Shown here in pieces: positions 52,189-61,533 of a stretch of DNA of 64,000 bases; within the stretch, counting starts at the first letter, position 1; every line of letters starts with the position of its first letter. The translations under genes and the position numbers were made by a program. The notes beneath the pieces are model-generated. The model had not been told where the DNA came from. It did no database searches and saw only the letters and a program-made list of their open reading frames with translations. This DNA comes from Methanobacteriota archaeon (lineage in GTDB: Archaea > Halobacteriota > Methanomicrobia > Methanomicrobiales > Methanoculleaceae): contig JAENYE010000001.1 in assembly GCA_016841955.1 (NCBI GenBank), forward strand, positions 869,803 through 933,802, read 5' to 3'.

Positions 52189-52237
52189 CGGGCAGTGGTA
52201 GTCCCTGCCCGTCCTCATGATCGCACGGAGGCCCACT

Positions 52238-52702
52238 ATGACGATTGAACCGGGAACGTATGCAGGAGCCATGATCCCGGCAGTCCTTCTCATTGCGTTG
52301 GCTTGTATGGCGGTTACCCTGTTCTGGCCGGACGGAGAAGTGCACGTTATAGATACCGCGAGGGGGCGTATCGTCTTTTGCGAGAACGTCGCCACCGGCA
52401 CCCGTCCTCTGGGGCGGGCCTGGATCGACTCGGACCTCAACGAGACGGTTGCCTTTCCCGGCGCGGATGTCGTGACCGGTCTCGGGAAGAACACGTTTAC
52501 GGCGACCAGTTCCAACCGGAACTATGGTCCATTTGATCCCGTCCGTGCCTCGTTCACGCTGACCGTCCGGGATGCCGCAGGCAGGCCGTACAGCGAATCC
52601 GTCACCCTGGACCGGGCCGGTACAAAGACCTTATCCGTCTCTTTCGTCGCTGAGGAGGCGGGTGAGGGAGAATTCCGGATCTCTGCGGCGAGCATTCGTT
52701 AG
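52238..52702 (+). CDS. Membrane-anchored extracellular protein, archaellin-like N-terminus
   Basis: 154 residues from ATG 52238, with GGAGG seven bases upstream. One helix near the N-terminus (AGAMIPAVLLIALACMAVTLF, about 10-30), then an outside domain of beta type: FCENVATGTRPLGRAWIDSD, TSSNRNYGPFDPVRASFTLTVRDAAGRPYSESVTLD, ending EEAGEGEFRISAASIR; quoted in pieces. It resembles the single-pass surface proteins common in Methanomicrobiales. Its 3' end overlaps a small gene on the other strand by four bases. Confidence 0.72.
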   Translation: MTIEPGTYAGAMIPAVLLIALACMAVTLFWPDGEVHVIDTARGRIVFCENVATGTRPLGRAWIDSDLNETVAFPGADVVTGLGKNTFTATSSNRNYGPFDPVRASFTLTVRDAAGRPYSESVTLDRAGTKTLSVSFVAEEAGEGEFRISAASIR

Positions 52703-52827
52703 GATGAGCAATGATACTGATGGAAGATCGGCGGGATGTGGTCGAGCGTTGCGGTGCTGGCCTTCCCGGCCCCGAGTTCCTCAAGCGAACGCTCGATCCC
52801 CTGGAGCATCTCCTCGCCGAACGGCAT
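52699..52827 (-). CDS. Short protein after the R15P isomerase gene, 42 aa
   Basis: A frame beginning one base after the isomerase stop: MPFGEEMLQGIERSLEELGAG and ending FHQYHCSS. Helical and acidic with a His/Cys tail. Ribosome site GAGGAGCTGCGG lies in the end of the isomerase gene. Codon use is normal. Could be a small co-transcribed protein or a leftover of a longer gene. Confidence 0.45.
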   Translation of the reverse strand: MPFGEEMLQGIERSLEELGAGKASTATLDHIPPIFHQYHCSS

Positions 52828-52828
52828 A

Positions 52829-53764
52829 TCACCGCAGCTCCTCGATCTTCCACCCCAGGTAGTCCCGGATGACCGTGTACGCGAGCCCCGGCGGGATCGC
52901 GCCCTGCTCGGTGACGATCAGGTCGACGTACTCCGCGGGGGTCACGTCGAACGCCGGGTTCCTGACCCGCACGAAGGGGAGTTCCTCCGCCACCTCGCGA
53001 GGGAGTACCTCGCCGGGGTCCCGCTCCTCGATCTCGATCAGCTCCCCGAGGATCGTCCGGGGCGCAAACTTGTAGGTTTCGGCCGCAACGATGACATTCG
53101 TCCGCGCCTCGCTTGCGGCGTGGGCGATCTGGGCGGTCCCGATCTTGTTGACCACCGCGCCGTTCACCGCGATGGCGTCGGCGCCGACGACGACGAGGTC
53201 GACGTCGTTGATGAAGTAGCGGACCGCCGAGTCGACGATGTAGTTCGTCCGAATTCCGGCATCGTTCAAGGTCCTGATGGTGATGAGCCCCTGGCCCCGG
53301 GGTCGAACTTCCGTCGCGTAGACCTCGATCTCCTTGCCCTGCCGGTGGGCCTCGAGGATGCACCCGAGCGCCGCCTCGGAGTTGCAGTGGGTCAGGAGGA
53401 CGTCGCCGTCGGAGATGTGCCGCGCTCCGATCGCCGCTATCCGCTCGACCGCGTGCTCCGAGTGATCGACGAACTCCGCCGCCCGGCGGAGAACCGCGTC
53501 CCTTGCGGCCTCCACCGACTCAAACGAGTCCAGGGCCCGCATCACGCTTCTCACCGCGTTCGGGAGCGAGACGGCGGTCGGGCGGGTTGCGGTGAGGGTA
53601 TCGGCCGCCCTTCGCATCTCCTGCTTGAAGGTCTCGGGGTCGGATGCATCAAGATTACGGGCATAATCGGCCAGTGCTTCCGCCGCCGCCCGGGCGATCC
53701 TGCCGGCGCCCCGGATCTCCATACTCTTTATGCTTGCTGCCGTCTCACTCAGTAACATAGTCAT
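52829..53764 (-). CDS. Ribose-1,5-bisphosphate isomerase
   Basis: 311 residues of the eIF2B/MTNA-like family, archaeal R15P isomerase type. Active residues are seen in LLTHCNSEAALG (Cys) and VVGADAIAVNGAVVNKIGT (Asp). RPRGQGLITIRTL matches the substrate loop. It turns ribose-1,5-bisphosphate, made by AMP phosphorylase, into ribulose-1,5-bisphosphate for the type III RubisCO pathway of AMP degradation. The other pathway genes are not in the window. Divergent from the HAD gene with a 43-bp gap. Confidence 0.9.
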   Translation of the reverse strand: MTMLLSETAASIKSMEIRGAGRIARAAAEALADYARNLDASDPETFKQEMRRAADTLTATRPTAVSLPNAVRSVMRALDSFESVEAARDAVLRRAAEFVDHSEHAVERIAAIGARHISDGDVLLTHCNSEAALGCILEAHRQGKEIEVYATEVRPRGQGLITIRTLNDAGIRTNYIVDSAVRYFINDVDLVVVGADAIAVNGAVVNKIGTAQIAHAASEARTNVIVAAETYKFAPRTILGELIEIEERDPGEVLPREVAEELPFVRVRNPAFDVTPAEYVDLIVTEQGAIPPGLAYTVIRDYLGWKIEELR

Positions 53765-53807
53765 TCATTCAGACGACCACTACATAGACTTATTGACGTG
53801 AGAATAC

Positions 53808-54650
53808 ATGTCGGTAGCCGTTGTTTTCGATAGTGCGGGCACACTTCTCCGGACCTACCGTGTAGCACGGGATCTCCTTCACGACGAGATGCTGACCGAG
53901 GTCGAGACCACGACCATCACCTTCGGGGCCGAGGCGCGAGTGCTCGTCGTCCTTCACCTCCACTCCCGGGACGTCATGGAGGCGCCGGAGGACCAGCTCC
54001 TCTCCGAGTTCTTCTTGGAACGTTCGATAGGCTTCGGAGTGGCCTGTTCCCGGCGGGTTATCCCCGCAGAAGAGGTCGCGGAGATCCTCTACACCGACAG
54101 GCATGCCCGGATCGGCGACCTGCAGGCCTGTATCCGGCAGGTCTGGAGCTGCTGCAAGAGAGAGTCGATCGTCACCATGAACAGCGGCGTGATCCTGAAC
54201 ATGGACCTCTCCCGCATCGAGTTCACGGTGACGACCGGCGGGAGGCCGTTTGACGGTGCGAGAGAGACCGTCAGCGAACTGCACCGGATGGGCGTTCCTG
54301 CATACATAGCGTCCGGGGACCGCGTGGCGAAGCTCGAACGGATGGGCGACTACCTCGGCATCCCCAGAGAAAGGGTTTACGGCGTCGCGACCCCCTCGAT
54401 GAAGGCCCGGCTCGTAGAAGACCTCCAGGAGCAGTACGATAAAGTTGTTATGGTAGGCGATGCCATCAACGACCTGAATGCCTTCCGGAAGGCGGATCTT
54501 GCAGTGCTCACCGAACAGCAGTCCGATAAGAAACCAGATATACTCTATACTACTGCAGACCGGGTGATTCACGACGTCAGCGAGGTGCCTGGTATCGTGG
54601 CGGAACTTCTCACGGATACTGCGGCGACCGGGAAAAGTGCAACAATATAA
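53808..54650 (+). CDS. HAD-family protein next to the MCR activation genes
   Basis: 280 residues. HAD motif I is VVFDSAGTLL: nucleophile Asp8 but Ala at the position of the general acid Asp (DxAGT instead of DxDGT). Motif II is YIASGD, motif IV VMVGDAINDLNAFRKAD, as in P-type ATPase-like HAD phosphatases. An insert of about 130 residues between motifs I and II carries Cys pairs (ACIRQVWSCCKRES). The stop codon overlaps the TATA box of the following operon. Methanogens conserve such a HAD gene near A2 as far as I recall; the role is unknown. Confidence 0.8.
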   Translation: MSVAVVFDSAGTLLRTYRVARDLLHDEMLTEVETTTITFGAEARVLVVLHLHSRDVMEAPEDQLLSEFFLERSIGFGVACSRRVIPAEEVAEILYTDRHARIGDLQACIRQVWSCCKRESIVTMNSGVILNMDLSRIEFTVTTGGRPFDGARETVSELHRMGVPAYIASGDRVAKLERMGDYLGIPRERVYGVATPSMKARLVEDLQEQYDKVVMVGDAINDLNAFRKADLAVLTEQQSDKKPDILYTTADRVIHDVSEVPGIVAELLTDTAATGKSATI

Positions 54651-54652
54651 AC
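54643..54652 (+). promoter_or_regulatory. TATA box of the MCR activation operon
   Basis: CAATATAAACC overlaps the stop of the HAD gene and lies about 50 bp before the A2 start; the predicted start near 54676 gives a 20-base leader containing GAGGAG. Confidence 0.5.
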
Positions 54653-54697
54653 CCTAATATGATACCACGAGAAGATTAGTTTAACGAGGAGCTCAAG

Positions 54698-56311
54698 ATG
54701 ACCCCACTCATTACGGTAAAGGACCTCTGCATGGAGTTCAATGGGACCATTGCACTCAAAGACATAAATTTTGAGGTGGCGGAGGGAGAGACTGTCGGTG
54801 TTATCGGAAGAAGCGGGGCCGGTAAGACCGTTCTTATGCACCTTATGCGGGGCGTGGACCAGCCCCCGACGCGGGGGGCGATCATCTACCACGTCGTCGC
54901 CTGTGATGCGTGCGACTACATCGGCGTTCCGGGTGAGGCAGGGAAGCCGTGCCCTGCCTGCGGGTGCGAACTCAAACCGGTGGACGTCGACCTCTGGGCG
55001 GAGGAGAACGCGGCAATGAAACGGCGGGTCATGCGAAGGACCGCCATCATGTTCCAGCGGACATTCGCCCTCTACGGCGACGACCGGGTGATCGAGAACA
55101 TCCTGCGGGCACTCGACGACATCGGCTACCCGATGGAGAAGGCGGTCAGCAGGGCCGCCGACCTCATCGACCAGGTCAGGCTCTCCCACCGGATGATGCA
55201 CATCGCCCGCGACCTCTCCGGCGGCGAGAAGCAGCGGGTGGTGCTCGCCCGGCAGCTCGCGAAAAACCCGTTCATGCTCTTTGCGGACGAGCCGACCGGA
55301 ACGCTCGACCCGGAGACCGCCACGCTCGTCCACCGGATGCTCATCGAGAGCGCGCAGGCAAACGATATGGGAATGGTGATCACGTCGCACTTCTCAAGTG
55401 TCATCAAGGACGTCGTGGACCGGGCCATTCTCCTTGAAAACGGGGAGATCAAGGGGATCGGGGCCCCGGAGGAAGTCATCCACCGGTTCATGGAGGACTA
55501 CAGCGACATCGAGCAGCACGAGGCCGGGGAGGTCGGCGAGAAGATCCTGGTTGCCCGGGACGTGGTCAAGCGCTACCTCTCGGTCGACCGGGGCGTGGTC
55601 AGGGCGGTCAACGGCGTCTCGTACGATGTCGGCGAAAAGGAGATCTTCGGTATCATCGGCAAGAGCGGTGCGGGGAAGACAACGCTCTCCCGGATTATAT
55701 CGGGGATCCTCGAGCCCACCAGCGGCGAGATGAATATCCGGATCGGGGACGACTGGATCGATATGACAAAACCCGGGATCGAGCACCGGGGCCGGGCGAA
55801 GGGTTACATCGGGCTCCTCCACCAGGAGTACGACCTCTACCCGCACAGGACGGTGCTCGACAACCTCACCGACGCCATCGGCCTTGAGTTCCCCAAGGAG
55901 CTCGCCATGAGGAAGGCGATCATCACCCTCGGGATGGCCGGGTTTACGCCCGAGAAGAGCAAGGAGATCCTGGACCGCTACCCCGGCCAGCTCTCCGAGG
56001 GCGAGAAGCACCGTGTGGCGCTGGCCCAGGTTCTCATCCGCGAGCCCCTGCTCGTCGTCCTCGACGAACCGACCGGCACGATGGACCCGATCACGAAGAT
56101 CGACGTGAAGCACTCGATCCTCCACTCCCGCGAAGAGATGGACGAGACATTTATCGTAGTTTCGCACGATATGGAATTTGTGAGAGATATCTGCGACCGC
56201 GTGGCCCTCATGCGGGGAGGCAAGATCATCCAGATGGGCCCGACGGAGGAGGTGCTCGCCCACCTCACCGAGGACGAACGAAAAGTGATGGGGGCCGGCG
56301 GAGCCCCCTGA
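54698..56311 (+). CDS. atwA: Methyl-coenzyme M reductase activating ATPase, component A2
   Basis: 537 residues with two ABC ATPase domains. Walker A: GRSGAGKTVL (about 37) and GKSGAGKTTL (about 320); signatures LSGGEKQR and LSEGEKHR; Walker B LFADEPTG and VVLDEPTG. The first domain carries a zinc-ribbon insert ACDACDYIG...CPACGCEL typical of A2. A2 uses ATP in the reductive activation of nickel F430 of methyl-coenzyme M reductase (known). GAGGAG before the ATG; first gene of the operon through mmp7. Confidence 0.95.
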   Translation: MTPLITVKDLCMEFNGTIALKDINFEVAEGETVGVIGRSGAGKTVLMHLMRGVDQPPTRGAIIYHVVACDACDYIGVPGEAGKPCPACGCELKPVDVDLWAEENAAMKRRVMRRTAIMFQRTFALYGDDRVIENILRALDDIGYPMEKAVSRAADLIDQVRLSHRMMHIARDLSGGEKQRVVLARQLAKNPFMLFADEPTGTLDPETATLVHRMLIESAQANDMGMVITSHFSSVIKDVVDRAILLENGEIKGIGAPEEVIHRFMEDYSDIEQHEAGEVGEKILVARDVVKRYLSVDRGVVRAVNGVSYDVGEKEIFGIIGKSGAGKTTLSRIISGILEPTSGEMNIRIGDDWIDMTKPGIEHRGRAKGYIGLLHQEYDLYPHRTVLDNLTDAIGLEFPKELAMRKAIITLGMAGFTPEKSKEILDRYPGQLSEGEKHRVALAQVLIREPLLVVLDEPTGTMDPITKIDVKHSILHSREEMDETFIVVSHDMEFVRDICDRVALMRGGKIIQMGPTEEVLAHLTEDERKVMGAGGAP

Positions 56312-56321
56312 GGTGCGCGTG

Positions 56322-57845
56322 ATGGAGATCCTCCTGGACGGAAAACACGTTCTAGTTCCGGCGGGTTCCCGGCTCGGGGATCTCCTTGGACGGGACGAGC
56401 GGTGCAGCGTCGCCGTCATCCGCCCGGCACTCGAGGAGGATGCGGCAGCGTCGCAGGAGGTCAGGTTCGTCACCTCGGCCGGCGATATGACCGTCGAGAT
56501 GGCGGAGGCGGCGACGGTCTCCCGGCTTTTTCGGCCCGGGCTTGCCGAACGGCTCCACGTGCATTGGCAGGACCGCTACGCCGCCGCCTTCGGGCCGTTC
56601 GAGTCCGACATCCGGCCTGCGCGGGAGCCGGGCCGGTATGAACGGGGCGACGTCATCCTCGGGTGCGGGGGCTACGACCCGTCCCAGTCCTACCTGATCT
56701 TCGCGCGCATGCGGCATACCGCCGACTACGGCGCCCAGGCGGACGGCGGCGTCATCGGCAGGGTCGTCACCGGCCGGGGGCTGCTCGACCGCATCGGCGA
56801 CGGCGACCGGGTCATCGAGGTCGAGCGGATATTCCGGCGTGCCGACCGGTCGCACGCACTCATCACCCGCGATGCGGAGTTCCCGCTCGAGGACGGGATG
56901 CAGGTCGTCTCCTACGTGGAGGCCGAAGTACAGGGCTTCGGAGGAGACGGGATCGATACCGAAACCGCCCGGAGCGTCGAGCACTTCCTTCTCTCCGTGC
57001 AGAACGGGCAATTCGCAGTGGGTCGTTCGAGCAGCACCCATATCGCCGATGCACACCTGGTCCCGACGAAGGTTCCGGCGGAGTTCTCCGGCCCGAGGCT
57101 CGAAGGGACCATCACGGTCAGGACCGCCGGGAAATCCTCGGGAGCGGTCTACATCTACACGCAGGGCGTATCGGCAAGCCCGGCGCACACCGTCGTAGGC
57201 CGGGTTGTCCACGGTATCGAGCTCGTCCGGTTTGCCGGTGAGGGCGACGTCCTCGCCATCCATGCAGAACCGGAACAGTTCGACCTGGTCGGTCTCGCGC
57301 TTCCCGAGGCGGAGGCGGTCGCCGCCCGGCGGGGCGTCTCCCTCACTGCCGATGCAGCCGTTGGCGACCGCATTGTGGTCGGCCAGACCCCGGCAACGAC
57401 GCTCGAGGTTCTGGCCGCAGGTGAGGTCAGGGTCGCGACGGAGTCCTCCGAACACGTCATCAGCATCACCCTCGACGAGGCGGCCGCGCCCCGGTCGGTC
57501 ACGATCTTCCGCGAGGTGACCGGGCTCAAGCACCACGCCGTCGGGAAGATGCCGCTCGTCTTCACGTTCGAGGACGTCTTCCTCTTCAAGCCGAAGATCG
57601 GGAAGGGCGTCGGGATCATCCCGGAGAACACTCCCGCGGGCGTTGTGCCGGCGTTCACCCTCGCGATGACCAACGACTCGCGGCGGGGCACCGGCATGGT
57701 CGGCATCCGCACGACACCGAACGCCGAGTTCGGCCCGACCTCCGAGCCGCTTACGGGCACGAACGTCATCGGGAAGGTGCTCGATGCGGGGAACCTTGCC
57801 GGGATGCGCGAGGGGGCGACGGTATACGTGAAGGAGGTGAAATGA
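56322..57845 (+). CDS. Methanogenesis marker protein 3
   Basis: 507 residues from ATG 56322 (GAGG upstream); a GTG at 56313 is also possible. N-terminal small domain with VPAGSRLGDLLG, a middle part, and a C-terminal half with cyclophilin-like segments (FTFEDVFLFKPKIGKGVGIIPENTP; DSRRGTGMVGIRTTPNAEFGPTSEP). The family is restricted to organisms with methyl-coenzyme M reductase. Recent structural work on Methanococcus places Mmp3, Mmp7, Mmp17, McrC and A2 in one ATP-driven activation complex. It starts 10 bp after atwA. Confidence 0.92.
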   Translation: MEILLDGKHVLVPAGSRLGDLLGRDERCSVAVIRPALEEDAAASQEVRFVTSAGDMTVEMAEAATVSRLFRPGLAERLHVHWQDRYAAAFGPFESDIRPAREPGRYERGDVILGCGGYDPSQSYLIFARMRHTADYGAQADGGVIGRVVTGRGLLDRIGDGDRVIEVERIFRRADRSHALITRDAEFPLEDGMQVVSYVEAEVQGFGGDGIDTETARSVEHFLLSVQNGQFAVGRSSSTHIADAHLVPTKVPAEFSGPRLEGTITVRTAGKSSGAVYIYTQGVSASPAHTVVGRVVHGIELVRFAGEGDVLAIHAEPEQFDLVGLALPEAEAVAARRGVSLTADAAVGDRIVVGQTPATTLEVLAAGEVRVATESSEHVISITLDEAAAPRSVTIFREVTGLKHHAVGKMPLVFTFEDVFLFKPKIGKGVGIIPENTPAGVVPAFTLAMTNDSRRGTGMVGIRTTPNAEFGPTSEPLTGTNVIGKVLDAGNLAGMREGATVYVKEVK

Positions 57846-58315
57846 TGGCCGAGTACTCCCCGGAATACGTGGGCACGGTGACCAGGTACGTCTTTGTCGA
57901 GTCCCCGTCCATGACCCCCGGCGAGCTCGCGCTCAGGGCATACGAGGCGTCCGAAGGCGTCCTGATCAAGGAGACGTGTTTCGGGCTGCAGGTGACGGGC
58001 GATCCGGAGTCCGTCGACCGCCTCATCGAAGAGATCCGCACGTTCGATCCGAGTCACATATTCGTCAAGGACCGGGGCTTCCCTCCCGGCGACCCGAGAA
58101 GGTGCCGGGCGAACCTCGGCGGAGCGAGGCCGGGCTATCTCGGCCACGAACGGGAGTTCCGCATCCTCCGCTACATCACCCGCGGCCTCGAGGAACTCGA
58201 CCGGCGGGGGGAGGAGGCGGAGGTGCCGGAGGAACCGGCGCCGCCCGTCCGCGAGAAGAAACCAAAACTCGATATCAAGCGATTACAAGAACTGATAGAG
58301 ACAGAGGAGTCCTGA
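57842..58315 (+). CDS. Methanogenesis marker protein 6
   Basis: 157 residues. Starts inside the end of mmp3 (four-base overlap). EYSPEYVGTVTRYVFVESPSMTPGELALRAYE is the family opening (seen in parts), then VKDRGFPPGDPRRCRANLGGARPGYLG. The tail DIKRLQELIETEES is helical. Role unknown; co-transcription with the activation complex is the main clue. Confidence 0.9.
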   Translation: MMAEYSPEYVGTVTRYVFVESPSMTPGELALRAYEASEGVLIKETCFGLQVTGDPESVDRLIEEIRTFDPSHIFVKDRGFPPGDPRRCRANLGGARPGYLGHEREFRILRYITRGLEELDRRGEEAEVPEEPAPPVREKKPKLDIKRLQELIETEES

Positions 58316-58320
58316 ATAGA

Positions 58321-58773
58321 ATGGCAAAGGTGTTTATCTATCCTGCAACGAGCCTCATCCTCTCCGACCTGGTGGCCAGGTTCGGTCATAAACCGCTCGG
58401 TGCAGCCCTCGGTATCCGGGAGCGGATACAGACCGCAGGGGTCGACTCCCCGCCCCTGCAGATCACGCCCGAAGAACCCAAGCGCGGCCTGAAGTATGCA
58501 GCGGTCGAGGTGCCGTCCGGTGTCCGGGGGCGGATGGCGATCTACGGTCCCCTCCTCGAGGAGGCCGAGGCCGCGATCATCGTCACCGACGCCGACCTTG
58601 CGTTCGGGTGCATGGGGTGCGCCCGCACCGACGAGTTGATCCTCTTCTCCCTGCGCCAGAGCGGTATCCCGATCCTTGAGTTGAAGTATCCCACGAACGA
58701 GGAGGAGGGCGTGCAGTTCGTCGCCGCCGTCAAAAAGTTCCTCGCCGGTCTCGAAAACGGGGGTGAAGCGTGA
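58321..58773 (+). CDS. Methanogenesis marker protein 5
   Basis: 150 residues from ATG 58321, five bases after mmp6. [21 protein letters not shown] is the start; a Cys pair [12 protein letters not shown] (about 99-102) could bind metal or form a redox site. Methanogen-specific family of unknown role. It overlaps mmp15 by four bases. Confidence 0.91.
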   Translation: MAKVFIYPATSLILSDLVARFGHKPLGAALGIRERIQTAGVDSPPLQITPEEPKRGLKYAAVEVPSGVRGRMAIYGPLLEEAEAAIIVTDADLAFGCMGCARTDELILFSLRQSGIPILELKYPTNEEEGVQFVAAVKKFLAGLENGGEA

Positions 58774-60008
58774 GCCGGAAGGTCCGGATTGCCCAGCTCT
58801 CCTGCGGGCCGGAGTACAGCGGCGTCCAGAAGGAGATCTACGACGCCGCCGAGTCGGTGGACGCAGAGGTCTTCTTCCCCGACATCGCGCTCGCCGACGT
58901 CGAACAGGCGGTCGACGCGTTCGGGCTGGACGTCCGGAGCGCCGACTTGAAACTCATGATCGCCCGGGGCAAAGCCCTGGTGGACGGGAAAGTCGATGCG
59001 GACGGGGTCTTCATCGGCACCTGCTTCCGGTGCGCCGAGGCGGCGATTGTCAGGAACGAACTCCGGCGGTATATCCACGAGCACTCGCGGCTGCCGGTGG
59101 TGAGTTACTCTTTCACCGAGCGGACGACCGCGGGAACCCTTCTCACGAGAATGGAAGCGCTGACTACCATCGCCCGCCGGAGGGCGCTCCTCGCCCGCGA
59201 GGAGCAGACCGGGATCACGATGGGTGTCGACTCGGGGTCGAGCACCACGAAGGCGGTCGTGATGAAGGACAACGAGATCGTCGGCACCGGCTGGCTCCCG
59301 ACGACCGAGGTGATCAAGAGCGCCGAAGGCGCCGTCGCGAGCGCCCTTGAGATGGCGGGCCTTGCCCGTGAGGATATCCAGGCCGTCGGCACCACCGGAT
59401 ACGGGCGGTTCCTGATCGGCAGGCACCTCGGGGCCGACCTGATCCAGGAGGAGCTGACGGTGAACTCGAAGGGCGCCGTCTACCTCGCAGACCACCAGCG
59501 GGGCGCCTCGACCGTCATCGACATCGGCGGCATGGACAACAAGGCGATCAGCGTGCTGGACGGTATCCCCGGGACCTTCACGATGGGCGGGATCTGCGCC
59601 GGCGCGAGCGGCCGGTTCCTGGAGATGACCGCAAAAAGGCTCGGCGTGGACATCACCGAGCTCGGGCCCCTCGCCATGAAGGGCATGGGGAAGAACGTCC
59701 CCATGAACAGTTACTGCATCGTCTTCGGGACGCAGAGCCTGGTGAACGCGCTCGCTGCAGGGAGCTCGCGGGAGGACGTGGCGGCTGCGGCCTGCCACAG
59801 CGTTGCGGAACAGGTCTTCGAGCAGCAGCTGCAGGAGATCGACATCAAGGAGCCGGTGATCATGGTCGGCGGCACCTCGCTGATCGAGGGGCTGGTCTAC
59901 GCGATGGGCCAGCTCCTGCAGACCGAGATCCTCGTCCCGCCCCACTCGCAGTACATCGGCGCGGTCGGGTCTGCCCTGCTCGCATCCGGATTCATTAAGG
60001 GAGAATAG
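58770..60008 (+). CDS. Methanogenesis marker protein 15, BadF/BadG-type ATPase
   Basis: 412 residues from GTG 58770. C-terminal half is an ASKHA ATPase like the activator of 2-hydroxyacyl-CoA dehydratase: [17 protein letters not shown] (phosphate 1), [14 protein letters not shown] (phosphate 2), and [10 protein letters not shown] (adenosine). ICAGASGRF holds the Cys that in activators binds a [4Fe-4S] cluster. N-terminal 140 residues have [10 protein letters not shown], another Cys pair. It probably supplies ATP-driven low-potential electrons or assembles clusters for MCR activation (inference). Confidence 0.93.
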   Translation: MSRKVRIAQLSCGPEYSGVQKEIYDAAESVDAEVFFPDIALADVEQAVDAFGLDVRSADLKLMIARGKALVDGKVDADGVFIGTCFRCAEAAIVRNELRRYIHEHSRLPVVSYSFTERTTAGTLLTRMEALTTIARRRALLAREEQTGITMGVDSGSSTTKAVVMKDNEIVGTGWLPTTEVIKSAEGAVASALEMAGLAREDIQAVGTTGYGRFLIGRHLGADLIQEELTVNSKGAVYLADHQRGASTVIDIGGMDNKAISVLDGIPGTFTMGGICAGASGRFLEMTAKRLGVDITELGPLAMKGMGKNVPMNSYCIVFGTQSLVNALAAGSSREDVAAAACHSVAEQVFEQQLQEIDIKEPVIMVGGTSLIEGLVYAMGQLLQTEILVPPHSQYIGAVGSALLASGFIKGE

Positions 60009-60593
60009 ATGCCCCCGTTGAACTACTTCGTGGTCGAGTCCCCCGACGAGGTCGGGAGGGAGGCCTACGAGCGGATCGCAGCCGATGTCCTCCAGGACCT
60101 CGACCTGATCAAGGTGATCGACCGGCTGCACATCTACGTCGACCCGAAGGTGCCGATCTTCGTCGCCGCCGGGCAGCTCCGCCATATGCCGCGCGCCATC
60201 CGCGTCGCCGACTTCGCGAACGTCAACGCCGGCGAGAAGGAGATCGTCCTCGATATCGGCGACGAGACCTACCTTGCGCCGCTGCTCCGGAAACTCTGGG
60301 CCCTCTTTGGGAAGGAGAACGTCGACCAGCCCGACCGGTTCACTGTCGTCCTTCCGGCGGGGTTGGCCGGGGAGGAGGACCTCGAGCAGATGGTGGTGGC
60401 CGACCCGAGCGAGACGCTGTATAAGGACGTCATCTACGCGCTCCAGTATATCGCCCCCGAGGGATTCAAGGTCCGCCGCCAGTATATCCGGGATGAGAAG
60501 TTTTACTATGTCGCAAGCGAGGATACCCTGCCGGGCGACATCGTGGAGACGATGGTCGCGCCGATCCTTGCAAAGATGGGGGTGACGTTGTGA
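60009..60593 (+). CDS. Methanogenesis marker protein 17
   Basis: 194 residues; starts directly after the mmp15 stop. FVVESPDEVGREAYERIAADVLQDLDLI begins the family; strand-rich centre IRVADFANVNAGEKEIVLDIG; end APILAKMGVTL. It is a subunit of the MCR activation complex in Methanococcus (recent structural work, from memory). Overlaps mmp7 by four bases. Confidence 0.93.
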   Translation: MPPLNYFVVESPDEVGREAYERIAADVLQDLDLIKVIDRLHIYVDPKVPIFVAAGQLRHMPRAIRVADFANVNAGEKEIVLDIGDETYLAPLLRKLWALFGKENVDQPDRFTVVLPAGLAGEEDLEQMVVADPSETLYKDVIYALQYIAPEGFKVRRQYIRDEKFYYVASEDTLPGDIVETMVAPILAKMGVTL

Positions 60594-61531
60594 CGACGCT
60601 GGTGCCGGTGACCTACAAGGGAGGCGTCTACCGGCACGACGAGATCATGGACCTGATCGACGACCTCGGGGGCTACATCGTGCAGAAGCACGTCATGGCC
60701 CAGGACGTCGTGCTCCAGTCGTTCGTGCCGCGGGACGATATCGACCTGATCCGGGAGGTCGCAAAGCCGCTTGCCGGCGAGGTGCTCGAGGCGCCCCTCG
60801 TCGGGACCGAGATCGCCGTGGTCAGCCCGAGCCTGGAGATCCACCATCTCCCCCACACCGCCTGCGATATCGCCGAATACCTCCGGCGCGCGGGTGCAAA
60901 GACCAACATGGTCGGACTTGCCAGAGGGTTTGGGAAGCGGATAGCAAACCTCAACGACGAGGAGCGGGACGTCATCAACGAGCACGATCTCGCCGTCTAC
61001 GCGCTCGGGAATTTCGAGGAGTGTATCCGGCAGAAGTTCCCGGTGCTCAGGCGGGGGATCCACGTGCCGATCGTGGTGACCGCCGCCCCGGACCGCGAGA
61101 CCCTGATGCGGGTCATCGACCCGCCCGTCGAGGGTTATGTCGGAGGCGTCGGCAGGATCATGCACCGGTTCAAGCGCCCCGAGGAGCTTGCGAAACTCGA
61201 CGAACTGGTGGACGAGGTCTCCCGCACCCTGGACGCCCGGCGGGACGACCTCGCGAGGGACCCGCTCTCCGTCTTCCCGCCCCGCCTGATGACGATCGTC
61301 GAGGAGCGGATCCACGAAGTCAGCATGCTGACGCACCCGACGCCGGTGACCGCCCAGATGGAGGGTCTCCGGGTGAAGCTTCCCTACGACCTGTACGCCG
61401 ATGCCGTACGGTCGCTCGAGGTCGCCGACGGGGTCACCGTTGGGGATATCGCCGACGTTACGCCGTCACGAATGCGCAATTACATATTGATCCGGATTAA
61501 ACCTTTCTCGGAAACCAGGATATTGGTGTAG
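60590..61531 (+). CDS. Methanogenesis marker protein 7
   Basis: 313 residues, start GTG at 60590. VTYKGGVYRHDEIMDLIDDLGGYIVQKHV is the conserved start; the mid part PSLEIHHLPHTACDIAEYLRRAGAKTNMVGLARGFGKRIA (in parts) is highly conserved in the family. Mmp7 is in the ATP-driven activation complex with A2, Mmp3 and Mmp17. The operon ends here or with the next gene two bases later. Confidence 0.94.
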   Translation: MTTLVPVTYKGGVYRHDEIMDLIDDLGGYIVQKHVMAQDVVLQSFVPRDDIDLIREVAKPLAGEVLEAPLVGTEIAVVSPSLEIHHLPHTACDIAEYLRRAGAKTNMVGLARGFGKRIANLNDEERDVINEHDLAVYALGNFEECIRQKFPVLRRGIHVPIVVTAAPDRETLMRVIDPPVEGYVGGVGRIMHRFKRPEELAKLDELVDEVSRTLDARRDDLARDPLSVFPPRLMTIVEERIHEVSMLTHPTPVTAQMEGLRVKLPYDLYADAVRSLEVADGVTVGDIADVTPSRMRNYILIRIKPFSETRILV

Positions 61532-61533
61532 CG

